From the NCBI RefSeq assembly GCF_000284515.1, contig NC_017668.1:2108001-2172000 (forward strand): a DNA stretch of 64,000 bases. Reading direction: 5' to 3'. Shown here one piece after another: positions 38,825 to 50,766 of the stretch. The translations under genes were made by a program, and so were the position numbers. This stretch comes from Halobacillus halophilus DSM 2266 (lineage in GTDB: Bacteria; Bacillota; Bacilli; Bacillales; Halobacillaceae). Every line of letters starts with the position of its first letter. Within the stretch, counting starts at the first letter, position 1. Under the pieces are notes generated by a model. That model was not told the DNA's origin. It did not search any database and saw only the letters and a list, made by a program, of their open reading frames with translations.

Positions 38825-39041
38825 TGTGCTTATCAGGAACCGGATCAAAACCACCTTTATGAAAAGGATGGCACTTCAAGATCCGCTTAATGGTCAAATA
38901 GGCCCCTTTAAAAAAACCAAACCGTTTGAAAGCTTCAAGTCCGTACTCCGAACAAGTAGGCTGGAAACGGCAGCTGGGTGGAAAAAAAGGACTGATTCCT
39001 TTACGGTAAAAATTTATAAGGCCAATCATGACATGCTTCAT
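38805..39041 (-). CDS. yidD: membrane protein insertion efficiency factor YidD
   Basis: 78 aa. YidD signature [20 protein letters not shown] and [12 protein letters not shown] with conserved cysteines, ending [13 protein letters not shown]. Peripheral inner-membrane helper of Sec/YidC insertion. AAGGAC precedes ATG; it starts 11 bases after the folE2 stop, an unusual pairing. Confidence 0.92.
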   Translation of the reverse strand: MKHVMIGLINFYRKGISPFFPPSCRFQPTCSEYGLEAFKRFGFFKGAYLTIKRILKCHPFHKGGFDPVPDKHKKDNHL

Positions 39042-39052
39042 AAATCAAGTCC

Positions 39053-39985
39053 TTACTCTGCCTCTTGTTTTTTATCATAACTCAGAGTTGCTACGGCATC
39101 GTGAAGATGGATAGATTCTTCATTCCGGCAAGTTACGGAAAAAGCTTCTACAAATTCAAGTTCATATAAATCAGCTGCAACCAGACGAACGATGTCTTCT
39201 ACAAAGCGAGGGTTCTCATACGCTTGTTCTGTAACCATTTTTTCATCTGGTCTTTTCAGAACGGGATGAATGCGGGCACTTGCATTACTTTCGGCCGCCT
39301 CAAGTAAAGCCGCTTTCCAATCAATTTCCTGCTCGTCGAAATCATCCGTTAATGTAACAGTCATGGATACGTTACCTCGCTGGTTATGGGCGCTGTATTC
39401 ACTGATTTCTTTTGAACAAGGGCAAAGAGTAGTAATTTTACCAGTTAACGTAACCGTAACATCATGCCCGGTTTCTTCCCTATATTCATCACGAATCGTA
39501 GCATCTGCGTAGTTCATACCAGCAAGATCTGAGTAAGGCCCTTTTCTTTCAAAGAACCATGGAAAATGTACTTCCACTTCAGCATCTTTTTCTTTTAAAC
39601 GACCGGCAAGTTCCTCGGTAAAGCCTTTTAAGGTTGCAATATCTATGGCAAACCCTTCATTGTGATATTTATCTAATTGTTCTGTGAAGCGGCTCATATT
39701 TGTACCTTTACTACCTTTCACAATAGAGGAACCAAAGGAGAACGTGCCAATCGTTGTCTGAATTTCCGGCGTCAGTTTACTTGGAATGCGAATAGGGTGC
39801 TTCACGTTTGAAATTCCCACCATATCAATATCGAAAAGGAAATCTTTTTTTGAATTTTGTAAATCCGCCATTTTATCTTTATCCACCGGTTTTGTACGTG
39901 GACCTGGGTTCACAGATCCAAATAATTGGTGGCGCTCTTCTTTGGAAGGTAATTGCTTATTATGGTTTAGTTCAGTTTTGTTCAT
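39053..39985 (-). CDS. folE2: GTP cyclohydrolase FolE2 (type IB)
   Basis: Makes 7,8-dihydroneopterin triphosphate from GTP for folate or queuosine pathways, using metals other than zinc. 310 aa; metal-site cysteine region CPCSKEIS near 188-195 and SAHNQRG. AAAGGAG lies before the ATG. The upstream TTGTAT-18-TATACT on the minus strand is a likely promoter. I saw no Zur box, though folE2 is Zur-controlled in B. subtilis. Confidence 0.93.
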   Translation of the reverse strand: MNKTELNHNKQLPSKEERHQLFGSVNPGPRTKPVDKDKMADLQNSKKDFLFDIDMVGISNVKHPIRIPSKLTPEIQTTIGTFSFGSSIVKGSKGTNMSRFTEQLDKYHNEGFAIDIATLKGFTEELAGRLKEKDAEVEVHFPWFFERKGPYSDLAGMNYADATIRDEYREETGHDVTVTLTGKITTLCPCSKEISEYSAHNQRGNVSMTVTLTDDFDEQEIDWKAALLEAAESNASARIHPVLKRPDEKMVTEQAYENPRFVEDIVRLVAADLYELEFVEAFSVTCRNEESIHLHDAVATLSYDKKQEAE

Positions 39986-40128
39986 AGTAAAAGACTCCTT
40001 TCAGGCCTTCATTTCTAAGTCAAAGTATACAATATGTAAATCTATTTATACAATTTAATGCTTTTATTAATGTGTTGGTAAAAACAGGATAAAACCTATC
40101 CCTACGGTTGTTTTACTATCGTTTCCAT

Positions 40129-40162
40129 AAAAAAGAAGGTCTATGCTTTTTAGCACAGACCT
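40129..40162 (-). terminator. terminator of plsY
   Basis: 10-bp stem AGGTCTATGC/GCACAGACCT (one mismatch); minus-strand T tract. Confidence 0.8.
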
Positions 40163-40175
40163 CGTGAAAAGCAGG

Positions 40176-40757
40176 TTACATCCAAGTGATTTTTGGTTCA
40201 GTTTTATTCATAATCCTTTTAATATTCGATCGATGACGGTAGATCACGAATAGCGTGAAAAGAGTAATTACAATGGTCAACCCAAAGTCTCGGACAATCA
40301 GAGTAGCAACTATCCCGACGACACCACTGATCATAGAAGATAGAGATACGTATTTACTAATGTATAAAGCCAGGAAGAAAGTGGCTAGTAGTATAAAGAA
40401 AATAATAGGATTAACTCCCAATATAACGCCTCCGGAAGTTGCAACAGCTTTTCCACCTTTAAAACCTGCAAAGATTGGATACATATGACCAATCACAGCA
40501 AAGATCCCAATGATTAATGTAATGACTTCGGCTCCAAACAATAAAGGAAGAGCTGTTGCCAGAGTTCCCTTAAGGATATCTGCTGAAGTTACAATTAAAC
40601 CTGCTTTAATGCCTAATACACGAAAAGTGTTGGTTCCGCCCAAATTACCGCTTCCGTGCTCTCTAATATCAGTATCATAGCCATATTTCCCTATTATCAG
40701 ACCTGATGGAATGGACCCAAGCAAGTACGCGATAATAGCAAATAAAGCGTATTCCAT
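40176..40757 (-). CDS. plsY: acyl-phosphate:glycerol-3-phosphate acyltransferase PlsY
   Basis: Membrane enzyme making lysophosphatidate from acyl phosphate. About 193 aa, five or more membrane helices. Signatures: [29 protein letters not shown], and [16 protein letters not shown] 40757 is 9 bases after AAGGAG; an ATG three codons earlier overlaps that site. B. subtilis yneS ortholog by position near yneR and yneT. Confidence 0.94.
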   Translation of the reverse strand: MEYALFAIIAYLLGSIPSGLIIGKYGYDTDIREHGSGNLGGTNTFRVLGIKAGLIVTSADILKGTLATALPLLFGAEVITLIIGIFAVIGHMYPIFAGFKGGKAVATSGGVILGVNPIIFFILLATFFLALYISKYVSLSSMISGVVGIVATLIVRDFGLTIVITLFTLFVIYRHRSNIKRIMNKTEPKITWM

Positions 40758-41057
40758 GCAACTCATCTCCTTCGCTGCTTTATTCTATTTTACCATGAGA
40801 GGTTTGAGGAAAGAACCCGACCGCTTCATTGTAAAGGTTAAACTTATTAATTTAAGGGATAAGGAGATTTAGAGTCCCTTTATAATATACGATCAATAGA
40901 TTTAAACTTATGTACTAAACTCCAATGCTGTAACAACTTCCTATTATACCAATTCAGCATCGTGTGACAAGAAATTTCTTGCCAAGTGCCAGGATAGAGA
41001 AGATATAATATTAGTTTCTCAATGTGTTCCAAATGATTTCGAATCTTTGCAAAATGT
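40758..41057. other. plsY-opuFA intergenic region
   Basis: Divergent leader, AT-rich. No gene with a ribosome site; a 70-codon antisense frame at 40880-41092 is not supported. TTGTGGAAT repeats just inside the promoter spacer to the right. Confidence 0.4.
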
Positions 41058-41086
41058 TTGAAATTGTGGAATTGTGGAATTATAAA
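41058..41086 (+). promoter_or_regulatory. sigma-A promoter of the compatible-solute ABC operon
   Basis: TTGAAA, 17-bp spacer, TATAAA. The spacer holds a tandem ATTGTGGA repeat that could be a regulator site. Confidence 0.65.
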
Positions 41087-41121
41087 ATTCATATTTTATT
41101 AGAATAAAGAGGGGGAAAACC

Positions 41122-42186
41122 ATGATTACGTTCCAAGACGTAACGAAGACGTATCCTGATGGGACAACAGCTCTTAAAGACATCGCCTTGCACGTGAAGG
41201 ACGGAGAGTTGTTAACTTTAATTGGTCCCAGTGGCTGCGGTAAGACTACAATGATGAAGATGATCAACCGATTGATCCATCCTACAGAAGGATCAATAAC
41301 TATACATAATAAAGATATTCGCGAATATAACATTCACGAGCTCCGCTGGAATATTGGTTATGTATTACAGGAAATTGCATTGTTTCCTCATATGACGATA
41401 GAAGAGAACATATCTATTGTTCCTGAAATGAAGAAGTGGAAAAAGAAAGACCTTTCTAACCGTATTGATGAACTAATGCATATGGTGGGGTTAGATGCTG
41501 AAAAGCACCGGAAGCGGAAACCTAGCGAATTATCGGGCGGGCAGCAGCAAAGGGTAGGCGTTATAAGGGCTCTGGCTGCTGATCCGGATATTATATTAAT
41601 GGACGAACCATTTAGTGCCCTGGATCCCATTAGTCGTGAGCAGCTGCAGAAAGATATCAGACAGCTGCAACAGGAAATTCAGAAAACCATTGTGTTTGTG
41701 ACTCATGATATGGATGAAGCTATGGCTCTTGGAGACAGAGTTTGTGTCATGCAAGCTGGAGAGATTGTTCAATTAGACACTCCTCAGAATCTAATACTAC
41801 ATCCTGCAAATGAGTTTGTGAAAGATTTCATAGGAAGCCGTAAAACTCCATGGGAAACAGCGGTAGACGTCATTATGGACCGAACAAAAAATCAAATGTA
41901 TCCTGTTGATGAACTAGAGAAAGGAACGATTCCAAAAAAGGGAACATTCGCGTTAAAAAATCCCGATGGAACGTATGCCACTGCGATTCATGATGGCGAG
42001 ACAATGGATCTTCCTGCTCTAGAAAATGGAATGACTTTAAAAGAGGCTACAGCCGTTTTTGAAAAAACAGATTATCCAATGCTGCCGGTAGTAAAACAGG
42101 ATCAGCTTCTAGGTACTCTTTCTTATAAAGATATCGTCTTTTATTTGAAAGAAAACCACCATGAAAAAGGGGTGGGACAGCTATGA
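41122..42186 (+). CDS. opuFA: betaine/choline-type ABC transporter ATPase (OpuFA/OpuCA-like)
   Basis: 354 aa. Walker A GPSGCGKTTM, signature LSGGQQQR, Walker B IILMDEPFSALDP, H-loop VTHDMDEA. The C-terminal 100 residues hold a CBS-like domain (MLPVVKQDQLLGTLSYKDI). Family imports compatible solutes under salt stress. Overlaps the next gene by ATGA. Symbol by analogy with the OpuF type; OpuC is the alternative. Confidence 0.85.
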   Translation: MITFQDVTKTYPDGTTALKDIALHVKDGELLTLIGPSGCGKTTMMKMINRLIHPTEGSITIHNKDIREYNIHELRWNIGYVLQEIALFPHMTIEENISIVPEMKKWKKKDLSNRIDELMHMVGLDAEKHRKRKPSELSGGQQQRVGVIRALAADPDIILMDEPFSALDPISREQLQKDIRQLQQEIQKTIVFVTHDMDEAMALGDRVCVMQAGEIVQLDTPQNLILHPANEFVKDFIGSRKTPWETAVDVIMDRTKNQMYPVDELEKGTIPKKGTFALKNPDGTYATAIHDGETMDLPALENGMTLKEATAVFEKTDYPMLPVVKQDQLLGTLSYKDIVFYLKENHHEKGVGQL

Positions 42187-43709
42187 ACGAATTTAAAGAG
42201 GTTTTTATTCAACGACAGGATGTCTTACTTGAGAAGATCTGGGAACACTTACAGATTTCTATTATTGCTCTAGTCATTGCCACACTCATTTCCGTGCCTC
42301 TAGGATTGTTATTAACACGAAAACAAAAGGTTGCGGAACCGGTTATCGGGGCAACCGCCATTTTACAAACAATACCCAGTCTTGCAGTCTTAGCGTTTTT
42401 AATTCCTTTATTCGGAATTGGGCAGACGCCTGCCGTTATTGCCTTAACAGCGTATGGACTTCTGCCTATACTCAGAAATACCTACACCGGGATTAAAGAA
42501 GTAGATCCTGCTCTTAAGGAAGCGGCTACAGGAATGGGAATGAATTCTTTTCGCCGCTTATCCCGAGTAGAGTTACCACTGGCTATGCCGGTCATTATGG
42601 CTGGAATTCGTACATCTATGGTCTTAATAGTCGGGACTACTACAATTGCTGCTTTAATAGGGGCTGGGGGTTTAGGTGATTTAATTCTCCTTGGTCTTGA
42701 CCGCGGTGGTGATGTGAATCTTATTCTTCTCGGTGCTATTCCAGCCGCTCTGTTAGCTATTATTTTAGATGTGATCCTTCGACTATTTGAGAGAACATCC
42801 GCAAAGTCTGGTTTCCGCTCTCTTGTAAGTCTTTTGGTTATTGCCGCATTAATTGCTGTAGGTCCATTAGCGTTTGGGGGCAAGGCGAAAAACGATCTCG
42901 TCCTTGGAGCAAAATTAGGTTCGGAACCTGCTATTTTAATTAACATGTACGAAATGCTTATTGAAGAAGAAACGGATCTTTCTGTAGGATTGAAACCAAA
43001 CTTAGGGAAAACAGATCTTGTATTTGGGGCATTGCAAGAGGGCAGCATAGACATATATCCTGAATTTACAGGGACGGCTATCGTATCCTTGCTGGATGAA
43101 CAGGCGAACAGTAATGAGCCGCAGGAAGTATATCAGCAGGCAAAAGAAGGCATGGCTGAAACATATGATATGGCGTTCTTAGAGCCCATGCAATTTAATA
43201 ATACGTATGCTGTAGCTACTACGCAGGAGCTTGCTGAAAGATATAACTTAGAAACCATTGGGGATTTAAAACAAGTGGAAGATCAATTCACAGCGGGTTT
43301 TACTCTTGAGTTCAATGATCGTCAGGACGGCTATCAGGGAATGAAAGAGGTTTATGACCTCAATTTTGGCGAAGTAAAAACGATGGACCCTGGCTTGCGT
43401 CAGGATGCCATTAAGAACGGACAAGTAGATGTTATCGATGCATATGCCACTTCAGGATATATGATAGACTTAAACTTGAAGGTTCTTGAAGATCCTGAGA
43501 ATCTGTTCCCTCCTTACCAGGGTGCACCCCTTATGAGGCAGGAAACTTTGGATAGATATCCTGAAGTAAAAGATGCTCTTAATCAATTAGGCGGAAAAAT
43601 AACCGGAGATAAAATGCGTCAAATGAACTATGAAGTCGATTATGAAGATCGAAGCCCTGAAGAAGTCGCACGCGAGTATTTAGTGAGCGAAGGCTTAATT
43701 GAAGAATAG
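42183..43709 (+). CDS. opuFB: fused permease/substrate-binding protein of compatible-solute ABC transporter
   Basis: 508 aa. Residues 1-225 are a BPD-type permease (EAA-like GIKEVDPALKEAATGMGMN; several helices). Residues 235-508 are an OpuC/OsmX-type binding domain (LGSEPAILINMYEML; IDIYPEFTGTA). One polypeptide thus replaces separate permease and lipoprotein, the arrangement described for OpuF. AAAGGGGTGGG before the ATG. Likely ligand glycine betaine or related solute, by family. Confidence 0.87.
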   Translation: MNEFKEVFIQRQDVLLEKIWEHLQISIIALVIATLISVPLGLLLTRKQKVAEPVIGATAILQTIPSLAVLAFLIPLFGIGQTPAVIALTAYGLLPILRNTYTGIKEVDPALKEAATGMGMNSFRRLSRVELPLAMPVIMAGIRTSMVLIVGTTTIAALIGAGGLGDLILLGLDRGGDVNLILLGAIPAALLAIILDVILRLFERTSAKSGFRSLVSLLVIAALIAVGPLAFGGKAKNDLVLGAKLGSEPAILINMYEMLIEEETDLSVGLKPNLGKTDLVFGALQEGSIDIYPEFTGTAIVSLLDEQANSNEPQEVYQQAKEGMAETYDMAFLEPMQFNNTYAVATTQELAERYNLETIGDLKQVEDQFTAGFTLEFNDRQDGYQGMKEVYDLNFGEVKTMDPGLRQDAIKNGQVDVIDAYATSGYMIDLNLKVLEDPENLFPPYQGAPLMRQETLDRYPEVKDALNQLGGKITGDKMRQMNYEVDYEDRSPEEVAREYLVSEGLIEE

Positions 43710-43719
43710 GAGGTAGAAT

Positions 43720-44133
43720 ATGACGTTTAAAAACCCGTCACGCGAAGTGATTGCGGAAGTATTAAAAAACTCTAAAACGATTGCGGTCGTCGGTCTATCA
43801 GACAAACCGCATCGCACTTCTTACCAGATTAGTAAAGCTATGCAGGAAGCGGGATACCGCATTATTCCTGTTAATCCGACCATCAATGAAGCATTAGGTG
43901 AAAAGGCTGTTGCTCAATTAAGCGATATTACTGAATCCATCGATATCATAAACGTGTTTAGAAGGTCAGAATTCCTTCCGGACGTCGCTAAAGAGGCTTC
44001 TGCTATTCCTGCTCAAGCTTTTTGGGGGCAGCAAGGGGTTATTCACGAAGAAGCCTACGAAGAGTTAAAGGATAAAGATATGACTGTGATCATGGATGTC
44101 TGCATTAAAGTTGCCCATGCTGTTTATATGTAA
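43720..44133 (+). CDS. yneT: CoA-binding domain protein YneT
   Basis: 137 aa, a single Rossmann CoA-binding domain (IAVVGLSDKPHRTSYQISK; RIIPVNPTI; MDVCIKVAHA). Same family as YccU. AGGAGG lies before ATG. Upstream of parE as in B. subtilis. Function unknown. Confidence 0.9.
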   Translation: MTFKNPSREVIAEVLKNSKTIAVVGLSDKPHRTSYQISKAMQEAGYRIIPVNPTINEALGEKAVAQLSDITESIDIINVFRRSEFLPDVAKEASAIPAQAFWGQQGVIHEEAYEELKDKDMTVIMDVCIKVAHAVYM

Positions 44134-44148
44134 AAGAATATACTTTTT

Positions 44149-44179
44149 AAAAAAATCCCTGTTTAAACAGGGGTTTTTT
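44149..44179 (+). terminator. terminator of yneT
   Basis: AAAAAATCCCTGTTT against AAACAGGGGTTTTTT, near-perfect stem closing on TTTAAA, T tract. Confidence 0.8.
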
Positions 44180-44253
44180 CATGTTGATAGTAGAATAATG
44201 TTTGCGAAACCTTATAAAATCGCTACAATATAACAAGCAGCATTTTTTATTGA

Positions 44254-46281
<2,028 letters not shown>

Positions 46282-46296
46282 AAGGGGGATATTCTG

Positions 46297-48756
46297 TTGG
46301 CAGAGGCAGAGAAGTATTTAGATTTACCATTGGAAGAAGTTCTTGGAGATCGTTTTGGACGGTATAGTAAATATATTATCCAGGAACGTGCTCTTCCCGA
46401 TGCAAGAGACGGCTTGAAACCGGTCCAGCGTCGTATTTTATATGCCATGCATCAGGAAAGAAATACACATGATAAGGCATATAGAAAGTCAGCTAAAACA
46501 GTCGGTACTGTAATTGGTAATTACCACCCACACGGAGACTCTTCCGTTTATGAAGCGATGGTACGTCTAAGCCAGACGTGGAAATTGCGGAAACCTCTCG
46601 TAGAAATGCACGGAAATAATGGAAGTGTGGACGGAGATCCGCCAGCCGCTATGCGTTACACCGAAGCCAGACTTTCCGCTATTTCATCAGAACTGCTGAG
46701 GGATATTGAAAAAGAAACGGTAGAATTCATCCCAAACTTTGATGACACAATTGAAGAACCGACTGTTCTACCGGCTAAATTTCCAAATCTTCTTGTGAAT
46801 GGTTCTACAGGTATTTCGGCTGGTTATGCCACCGAAATACCTCCTCATAATCTCGGCGAGGTTATTGATGCCGTTATTATGAAGATTGATAAGCCAAATG
46901 CAGAAGTACCTGAATTAATGACTAAGCTGAAAGGTCCTGATTTCCCAACCGGAGGTACGATTCAGGGTGTGGAAGGCATTCAGAAAGCGTATGAGAACGG
47001 AAAAGGAAAAATCGTACTTAGAGGACGTGCAGAAATTCAGGAGCTCCGCGGCGGACGAGAGCAGATTGTCATCGACGAAATTCCTTTTGAAGTTAATAAA
47101 GCTACCATGGTTAAACGGATGGATGAACTTCGCATTGACCGTAAAGTAGAGGGTATTTCTGAAGTACGTGACGAAACAGATCGGACAGGTCTCAGGGTCG
47201 TTATTGAATTAAAAAAAGACGCTAACAGTGAAGGTGTGCTTAACTACCTTTATAAGCATACAGATCTTCAAATATCGTACAGTTTTAACATGGTAGCTAT
47301 ACATGATCGGACCCCTACACTTCTGAGTTTGCCAACGATGCTGGATGCGTATATATCCCACCAGAAGGAAGTGGTCACCCGACAGTCCGTCTATGATTTG
47401 AACAAAGCTAAAAGACGGGCGCATATTGTCGAGGGGCTGATCAAAGCCATCTCGATTCTCGATGATGTCATAGCGACCATTCGCGGCTCTAAAGACAAGC
47501 AGGATGCCAAACAGCAATTAATGAATCAGTATTCGTTTACAGAAGCTCAAGCAGAGGCCATTGTCACGCTTCAGCTTTATCGTTTAACGAATACGGATAT
47601 TACGGCACTTGAAGCGGAAGCAGAAGAGCTGCGCAAACAAATATCTTACCTGGAGAAATTACTTGCCAGTGAACATGAGCTTATGAAAGTTATCAAGTCC
47701 GACCTCAGGAGCATGAAAAAACAATACAGCGAAGACCGGAGAACCAAAATAGAAGATGAAGTACAAGAACTTAAAGTTGATCTTGAAGTAACGGTAGCCA
47801 GCGAAGACGTACTTGTTACTGTTACAAAAGACGGATACCTGAAGCGTACAAGCCTTCGGTCATACGCAGCCTCCAATGGAGCGGATTTCGCTCTTAAAGA
47901 TGGGGATCATCTCTTGAGACTGCTTGAAATGAATACAACGGACACCATTTTGTTGTTTACGAATCTCGGTAAATACTTATTCCTGCCTGTTCATAAACTT
48001 CCAGACATCAGATGGAAGGATTTAGGGCAGTATATTTCGAACATTGTCCAGGTGGAGAAAGATGAGCATATTGTGGAAGCCATCCCGGTCCGCGAATTCA
48101 AGGAAGACCAATATTTACTTTTCTTTACAAAAAACGGGATGGTTAAGAAAAGTGAATTGAAGCTGTATCAGGCTCAGCGACATTCAAAGGCTCTCGTAGC
48201 TATTAATCTAAAAGGAAATGATGAAGTTGTGGATGTCCACGTCACGGATGGCCACTCCGAAATCTTTATTGCCAGTAACAAGGCTTATGGTCTATGGTAT
48301 TCCGAAGAGGAAGTTAATGCTGTTGGTCAGCGTGCTGCCGGGGTGAAAGCCATTCATTTGAAAGAAGAAGAAGAGGTCATTTCAGGGCAGATCTTCCAAA
48401 AAGATGAAGACCCTTCCGTGTTTCTTTCTACACATCGTGCTGCAGTTAAACGTATGCGTTTGAAAGAATTTGAAAAGGCTTCTCGTGCTAAACGGGGTGT
48501 CATTATGCTGCGTGAATTAAAAAACAATCCTCACCGCCTGATTGATGTTCATCTAGTCCATCGAGATGATCAGGTGATATTGAAAACGGAAAAAGAGGAA
48601 TCGACTACGCTGAACGTAATGGACTACAAAGCTAATGATCGGTACAGTAACGGCTCTTATGTTATGGATACAGACCAGAATGGAAAAATTTCAGAAGCCT
48701 GGGTTAAACCTTTATATGAAAATCCGTTTCATTCCGAGGACCCAGATAGCGATTAA
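46297..48756 (+). CDS. parC: topoisomerase IV subunit A (ParC)
   Basis: DNA breakage-reunion subunit. 819 aa: catalytic Tyr in AAMRYTEARLS, quinolone region HPHGDSSVYEAM with the usual Ser and Glu, and a C-terminal beta-pinwheel. TTG start 7 bases after AAAGGGGGAT, 15 bases behind parE. Distinguished from GyrA by its ParE partner. Confidence 0.95.
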   Translation: MAEAEKYLDLPLEEVLGDRFGRYSKYIIQERALPDARDGLKPVQRRILYAMHQERNTHDKAYRKSAKTVGTVIGNYHPHGDSSVYEAMVRLSQTWKLRKPLVEMHGNNGSVDGDPPAAMRYTEARLSAISSELLRDIEKETVEFIPNFDDTIEEPTVLPAKFPNLLVNGSTGISAGYATEIPPHNLGEVIDAVIMKIDKPNAEVPELMTKLKGPDFPTGGTIQGVEGIQKAYENGKGKIVLRGRAEIQELRGGREQIVIDEIPFEVNKATMVKRMDELRIDRKVEGISEVRDETDRTGLRVVIELKKDANSEGVLNYLYKHTDLQISYSFNMVAIHDRTPTLLSLPTMLDAYISHQKEVVTRQSVYDLNKAKRRAHIVEGLIKAISILDDVIATIRGSKDKQDAKQQLMNQYSFTEAQAEAIVTLQLYRLTNTDITALEAEAEELRKQISYLEKLLASEHELMKVIKSDLRSMKKQYSEDRRTKIEDEVQELKVDLEVTVASEDVLVTVTKDGYLKRTSLRSYAASNGADFALKDGDHLLRLLEMNTTDTILLFTNLGKYLFLPVHKLPDIRWKDLGQYISNIVQVEKDEHIVEAIPVREFKEDQYLLFFTKNGMVKKSELKLYQAQRHSKALVAINLKGNDEVVDVHVTDGHSEIFIASNKAYGLWYSEEEVNAVGQRAAGVKAIHLKEEEEVISGQIFQKDEDPSVFLSTHRAAVKRMRLKEFEKASRAKRGVIMLRELKNNPHRLIDVHLVHRDDQVILKTEKEESTTLNVMDYKANDRYSNGSYVMDTDQNGKISEAWVKPLYENPFHSEDPDSD

Positions 48757-48758
48757 TG

Positions 48759-48789
48759 AAAAGACAGTCTCTTTAGAGGCTGTCTTTTA
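48759..48789 (+). terminator. terminator of parEC
   Basis: Stem AAAAGACAGTCTC/GAGGCTGTCTTTT with one wobble, loop TTTA, short T run. Confidence 0.8.
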
Positions 48790-48834
48790 CTATATTCCAA
48801 AAGTTCATCACTTCCAATATTTCCTTAGATTCGT

Positions 48835-48862
48835 TTGTATTTTCAAAAAATTATGCTAAAAT
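48835..48862 (+). promoter_or_regulatory. putative promoter of tetR gene
   Basis: TTGTAT, 16-bp spacer, TAAAAT; it covers the in-frame ATG at 48861, which is therefore unlikely to be the start. Confidence 0.5.
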
Positions 48863-48893
48863 GAATGTAAGTTCAGCGGATTGGGGATGGTGT

Positions 48894-49529
48894 ATGAGAG
48901 ATTTAAAAGAAGACATAATTCAAACCTCGCTTGAATTATTTGATCGCTATGGTTTTCACGGTGTGAGCGTCAATCAAATTGTAGAATTATCTCGTACGTC
49001 TAAAGGCGGTTTTTACCATCACTTCAGCTCTAAAGACGAACTCCTTTTCGTCATTCACGATACCTTTATTACATATGTATTGAAAGAAGCTCAATCGGCC
49101 AATGTCATTCACTCATCTCCTGTCAAGAAGATTCAAGCTATCATTCATGCGTTTGTTCAAGTTTTTGATCTATATAAACCTCATATATCTGTCTTCTATC
49201 AGGAGAGCAATTATCTTAAACCTGAATACGAACGACAGATTAAGCAAAAACGTGATGAATTTAAAAAGATGGTTTTTCAAGTCATCGAAGAAGGACAGGA
49301 GTCAGGACATTTTCGCAAAGAACTGCCAGTGTCTATTACAGGTATGGCGATACTGGGTATGGTGAATTGGATTTATAAGTGGTATAAACGGGATGGTCCA
49401 CATTCGATCCATGAGATTTCAGATGTTTTCACGGATCTGATTTTACACTTTTTACTGCCTGGGGGGAAAGAAGAGACGGATTACTTGAACCAGCTGCTCC
49501 ACGTTCCTTTTTTTTACGAAAATAAGTAA
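48894..49529 (+). CDS. TetR/AcrR-family regulator
   Basis: About 211 aa. N-terminal HTH (FDRYGFHGVSVNQIVELSRT, then SKGGFYHHFSSKDEL), helical ligand domain. ATG 48894 follows GGGGATGGTG. It heads the leucine/acyl-CoA operon, and the only TetR-type palindrome nearby (49558-49575) lies at that operon's start, so it is the likely repressor with an acyl-CoA ligand. Confidence 0.88.
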   Translation: MRDLKEDIIQTSLELFDRYGFHGVSVNQIVELSRTSKGGFYHHFSSKDELLFVIHDTFITYVLKEAQSANVIHSSPVKKIQAIIHAFVQVFDLYKPHISVFYQESNYLKPEYERQIKQKRDEFKKMVFQVIEEGQESGHFRKELPVSITGMAILGMVNWIYKWYKRDGPHSIHEISDVFTDLILHFLLPGGKEETDYLNQLLHVPFFYENK

Positions 49530-49539
49530 ACGCTTTCAT
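49524..49539. promoter_or_regulatory. probable cre site (CcpA)
   Basis: AAGTAAACGCTTTCAT fits WTGNAANCGNNNNCAW at all but one fixed position. It suggests glucose repression of the downstream operon. Confidence 0.55.
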
Positions 49540-49557
49540 TTATTTTTTTGACTACGT

Positions 49558-49575
49558 ACCGACCAACCAGTCGGT
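49558..49575. promoter_or_regulatory. TetR-type operator
   Basis: ACCGAC-CAACCA-GTCGGT, perfect 6-bp arms, just downstream of TTGACT (49548-49553), a likely -35. ACCGAC...GTCGGT palindromes are common for TetR regulators of CoA-ester catabolism. Confidence 0.65.
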
Positions 49576-49599
49576 CTTAATTCCCTGAGGAGGAATCAT

Positions 49600-50742
49600 A
49601 TGAATTTTGAATTGACGAAAGAACAGGAAATGACTAGGAAAATGGTTCGTGATTTTGCTGAGGAGGTTATTCATCCGCGTGCGGTAGACATTGATACAAA
49701 AGCGGAATTTCCAGAAGATATTTTTAAGGAGATGGGCAAGCTCGGGCTTCTTGGTATCCCATTTCCAGAAGAATATGGGGGATCCGGCGGGGACACGGTT
49801 ACGTATGCCCTGGCTGTAGAAGAAATCGGCCGTGTCTGCGGTTCTACAGGCCTTAGCTACGCAGCGGCAGTTTCTCTAGGGGCCAGCCCCATCTATTATT
49901 TTGGTACAGAAGAACAAAAACAGGAATTCTTAACTCCACTGGCGAAGGGAGAGGCACTCGCTTCTTTTGGACTAACCGAACCGAATGCTGGTTCTGATGC
50001 AGGGGGGACGAAAACACGAGCTGAACTTAAAGGAGATCATTACGTCATCAACGGTGAAAAGTGCTGGATTACGAATGCGGAATATGCTCGGTCTATTACC
50101 GTTACGGCGGTTTCAGGGAAACGGGACGATGGTAAAAACATTATTTCGGCTTTTATCATCCCTAAAGATACTCCAGGCATGAAGATCAGCAGTCCTTATG
50201 AAAAGATGGGCGTCCGGGGGTCCAACACTTCAGAAATCATCCTGGAAGATGTGAAAGTACCCAAGGAAAACCTGCTGGGAGATCCTGAAAAAGGGTTTAA
50301 ACAGTTCCTTTACACGCTTGATGGAGGGAGAATTTCCATTGCTGCGCTTGCGGTCGGTATCGCGCAGGCTTCCCTGGATCGTGCTCTTGCTTATGCAAAA
50401 GAAAGAAAGCAATTTGGTCAGTCGATTTCCAGTTTTCAAGCCATTCAGTTTAAATTAGCGGATATGGCCATGGAAGTGGAACTGGCACGTAATATGGTAC
50501 TAAAATCCGCCTGGTTAAAAGATCAAGGGAAAAACTTCACGAAGGAATCAGCGTATGCTAAGCTGTTCGCTTCTGAAACCGCTTTCCGATCATCTAATCA
50601 AGCCATCCAAATACACGGAGGCTACGGTTATATGAGGGAATATGAAGTAGAGCGTTATCTGCGTGATGCTAAACTGCTTGAAATTGGAGAGGGAACGTCT
50701 GAGATTCAACGTTTGGTTATCGCTCGTCAGTTAGGCTGCTAA
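49600..50742 (+). CDS. yngJ: acyl-CoA dehydrogenase (probable isovaleryl-CoA dehydrogenase)
   Basis: FAD enzyme oxidising acyl-CoA to enoyl-CoA. 380 aa: [43 protein letters not shown], and [10 protein letters not shown] near 362. Operon context with biotin carboxylase and HMG-CoA lyase points to isovaleryl-CoA in leucine breakdown; the sequence alone would also allow short-chain substrates. GAGGAGG upstream. First gene of the operon. Confidence 0.9.
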   Translation: MNFELTKEQEMTRKMVRDFAEEVIHPRAVDIDTKAEFPEDIFKEMGKLGLLGIPFPEEYGGSGGDTVTYALAVEEIGRVCGSTGLSYAAAVSLGASPIYYFGTEEQKQEFLTPLAKGEALASFGLTEPNAGSDAGGTKTRAELKGDHYVINGEKCWITNAEYARSITVTAVSGKRDDGKNIISAFIIPKDTPGMKISSPYEKMGVRGSNTSEIILEDVKVPKENLLGDPEKGFKQFLYTLDGGRISIAALAVGIAQASLDRALAYAKERKQFGQSISSFQAIQFKLADMAMEVELARNMVLKSAWLKDQGKNFTKESAYAKLFASETAFRSSNQAIQIHGGYGYMREYEVERYLRDAKLLEIGEGTSEIQRLVIARQLGC

Positions 50743-50766
50743 TAAATACAGAGGAGGAATGGGTAT

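Noticed and set aside
40880-41092. 70-aa antisense gene upstream of opuFA
   Set aside because: No ribosome site; it overlaps the opuFA promoter and has no recognised motif.
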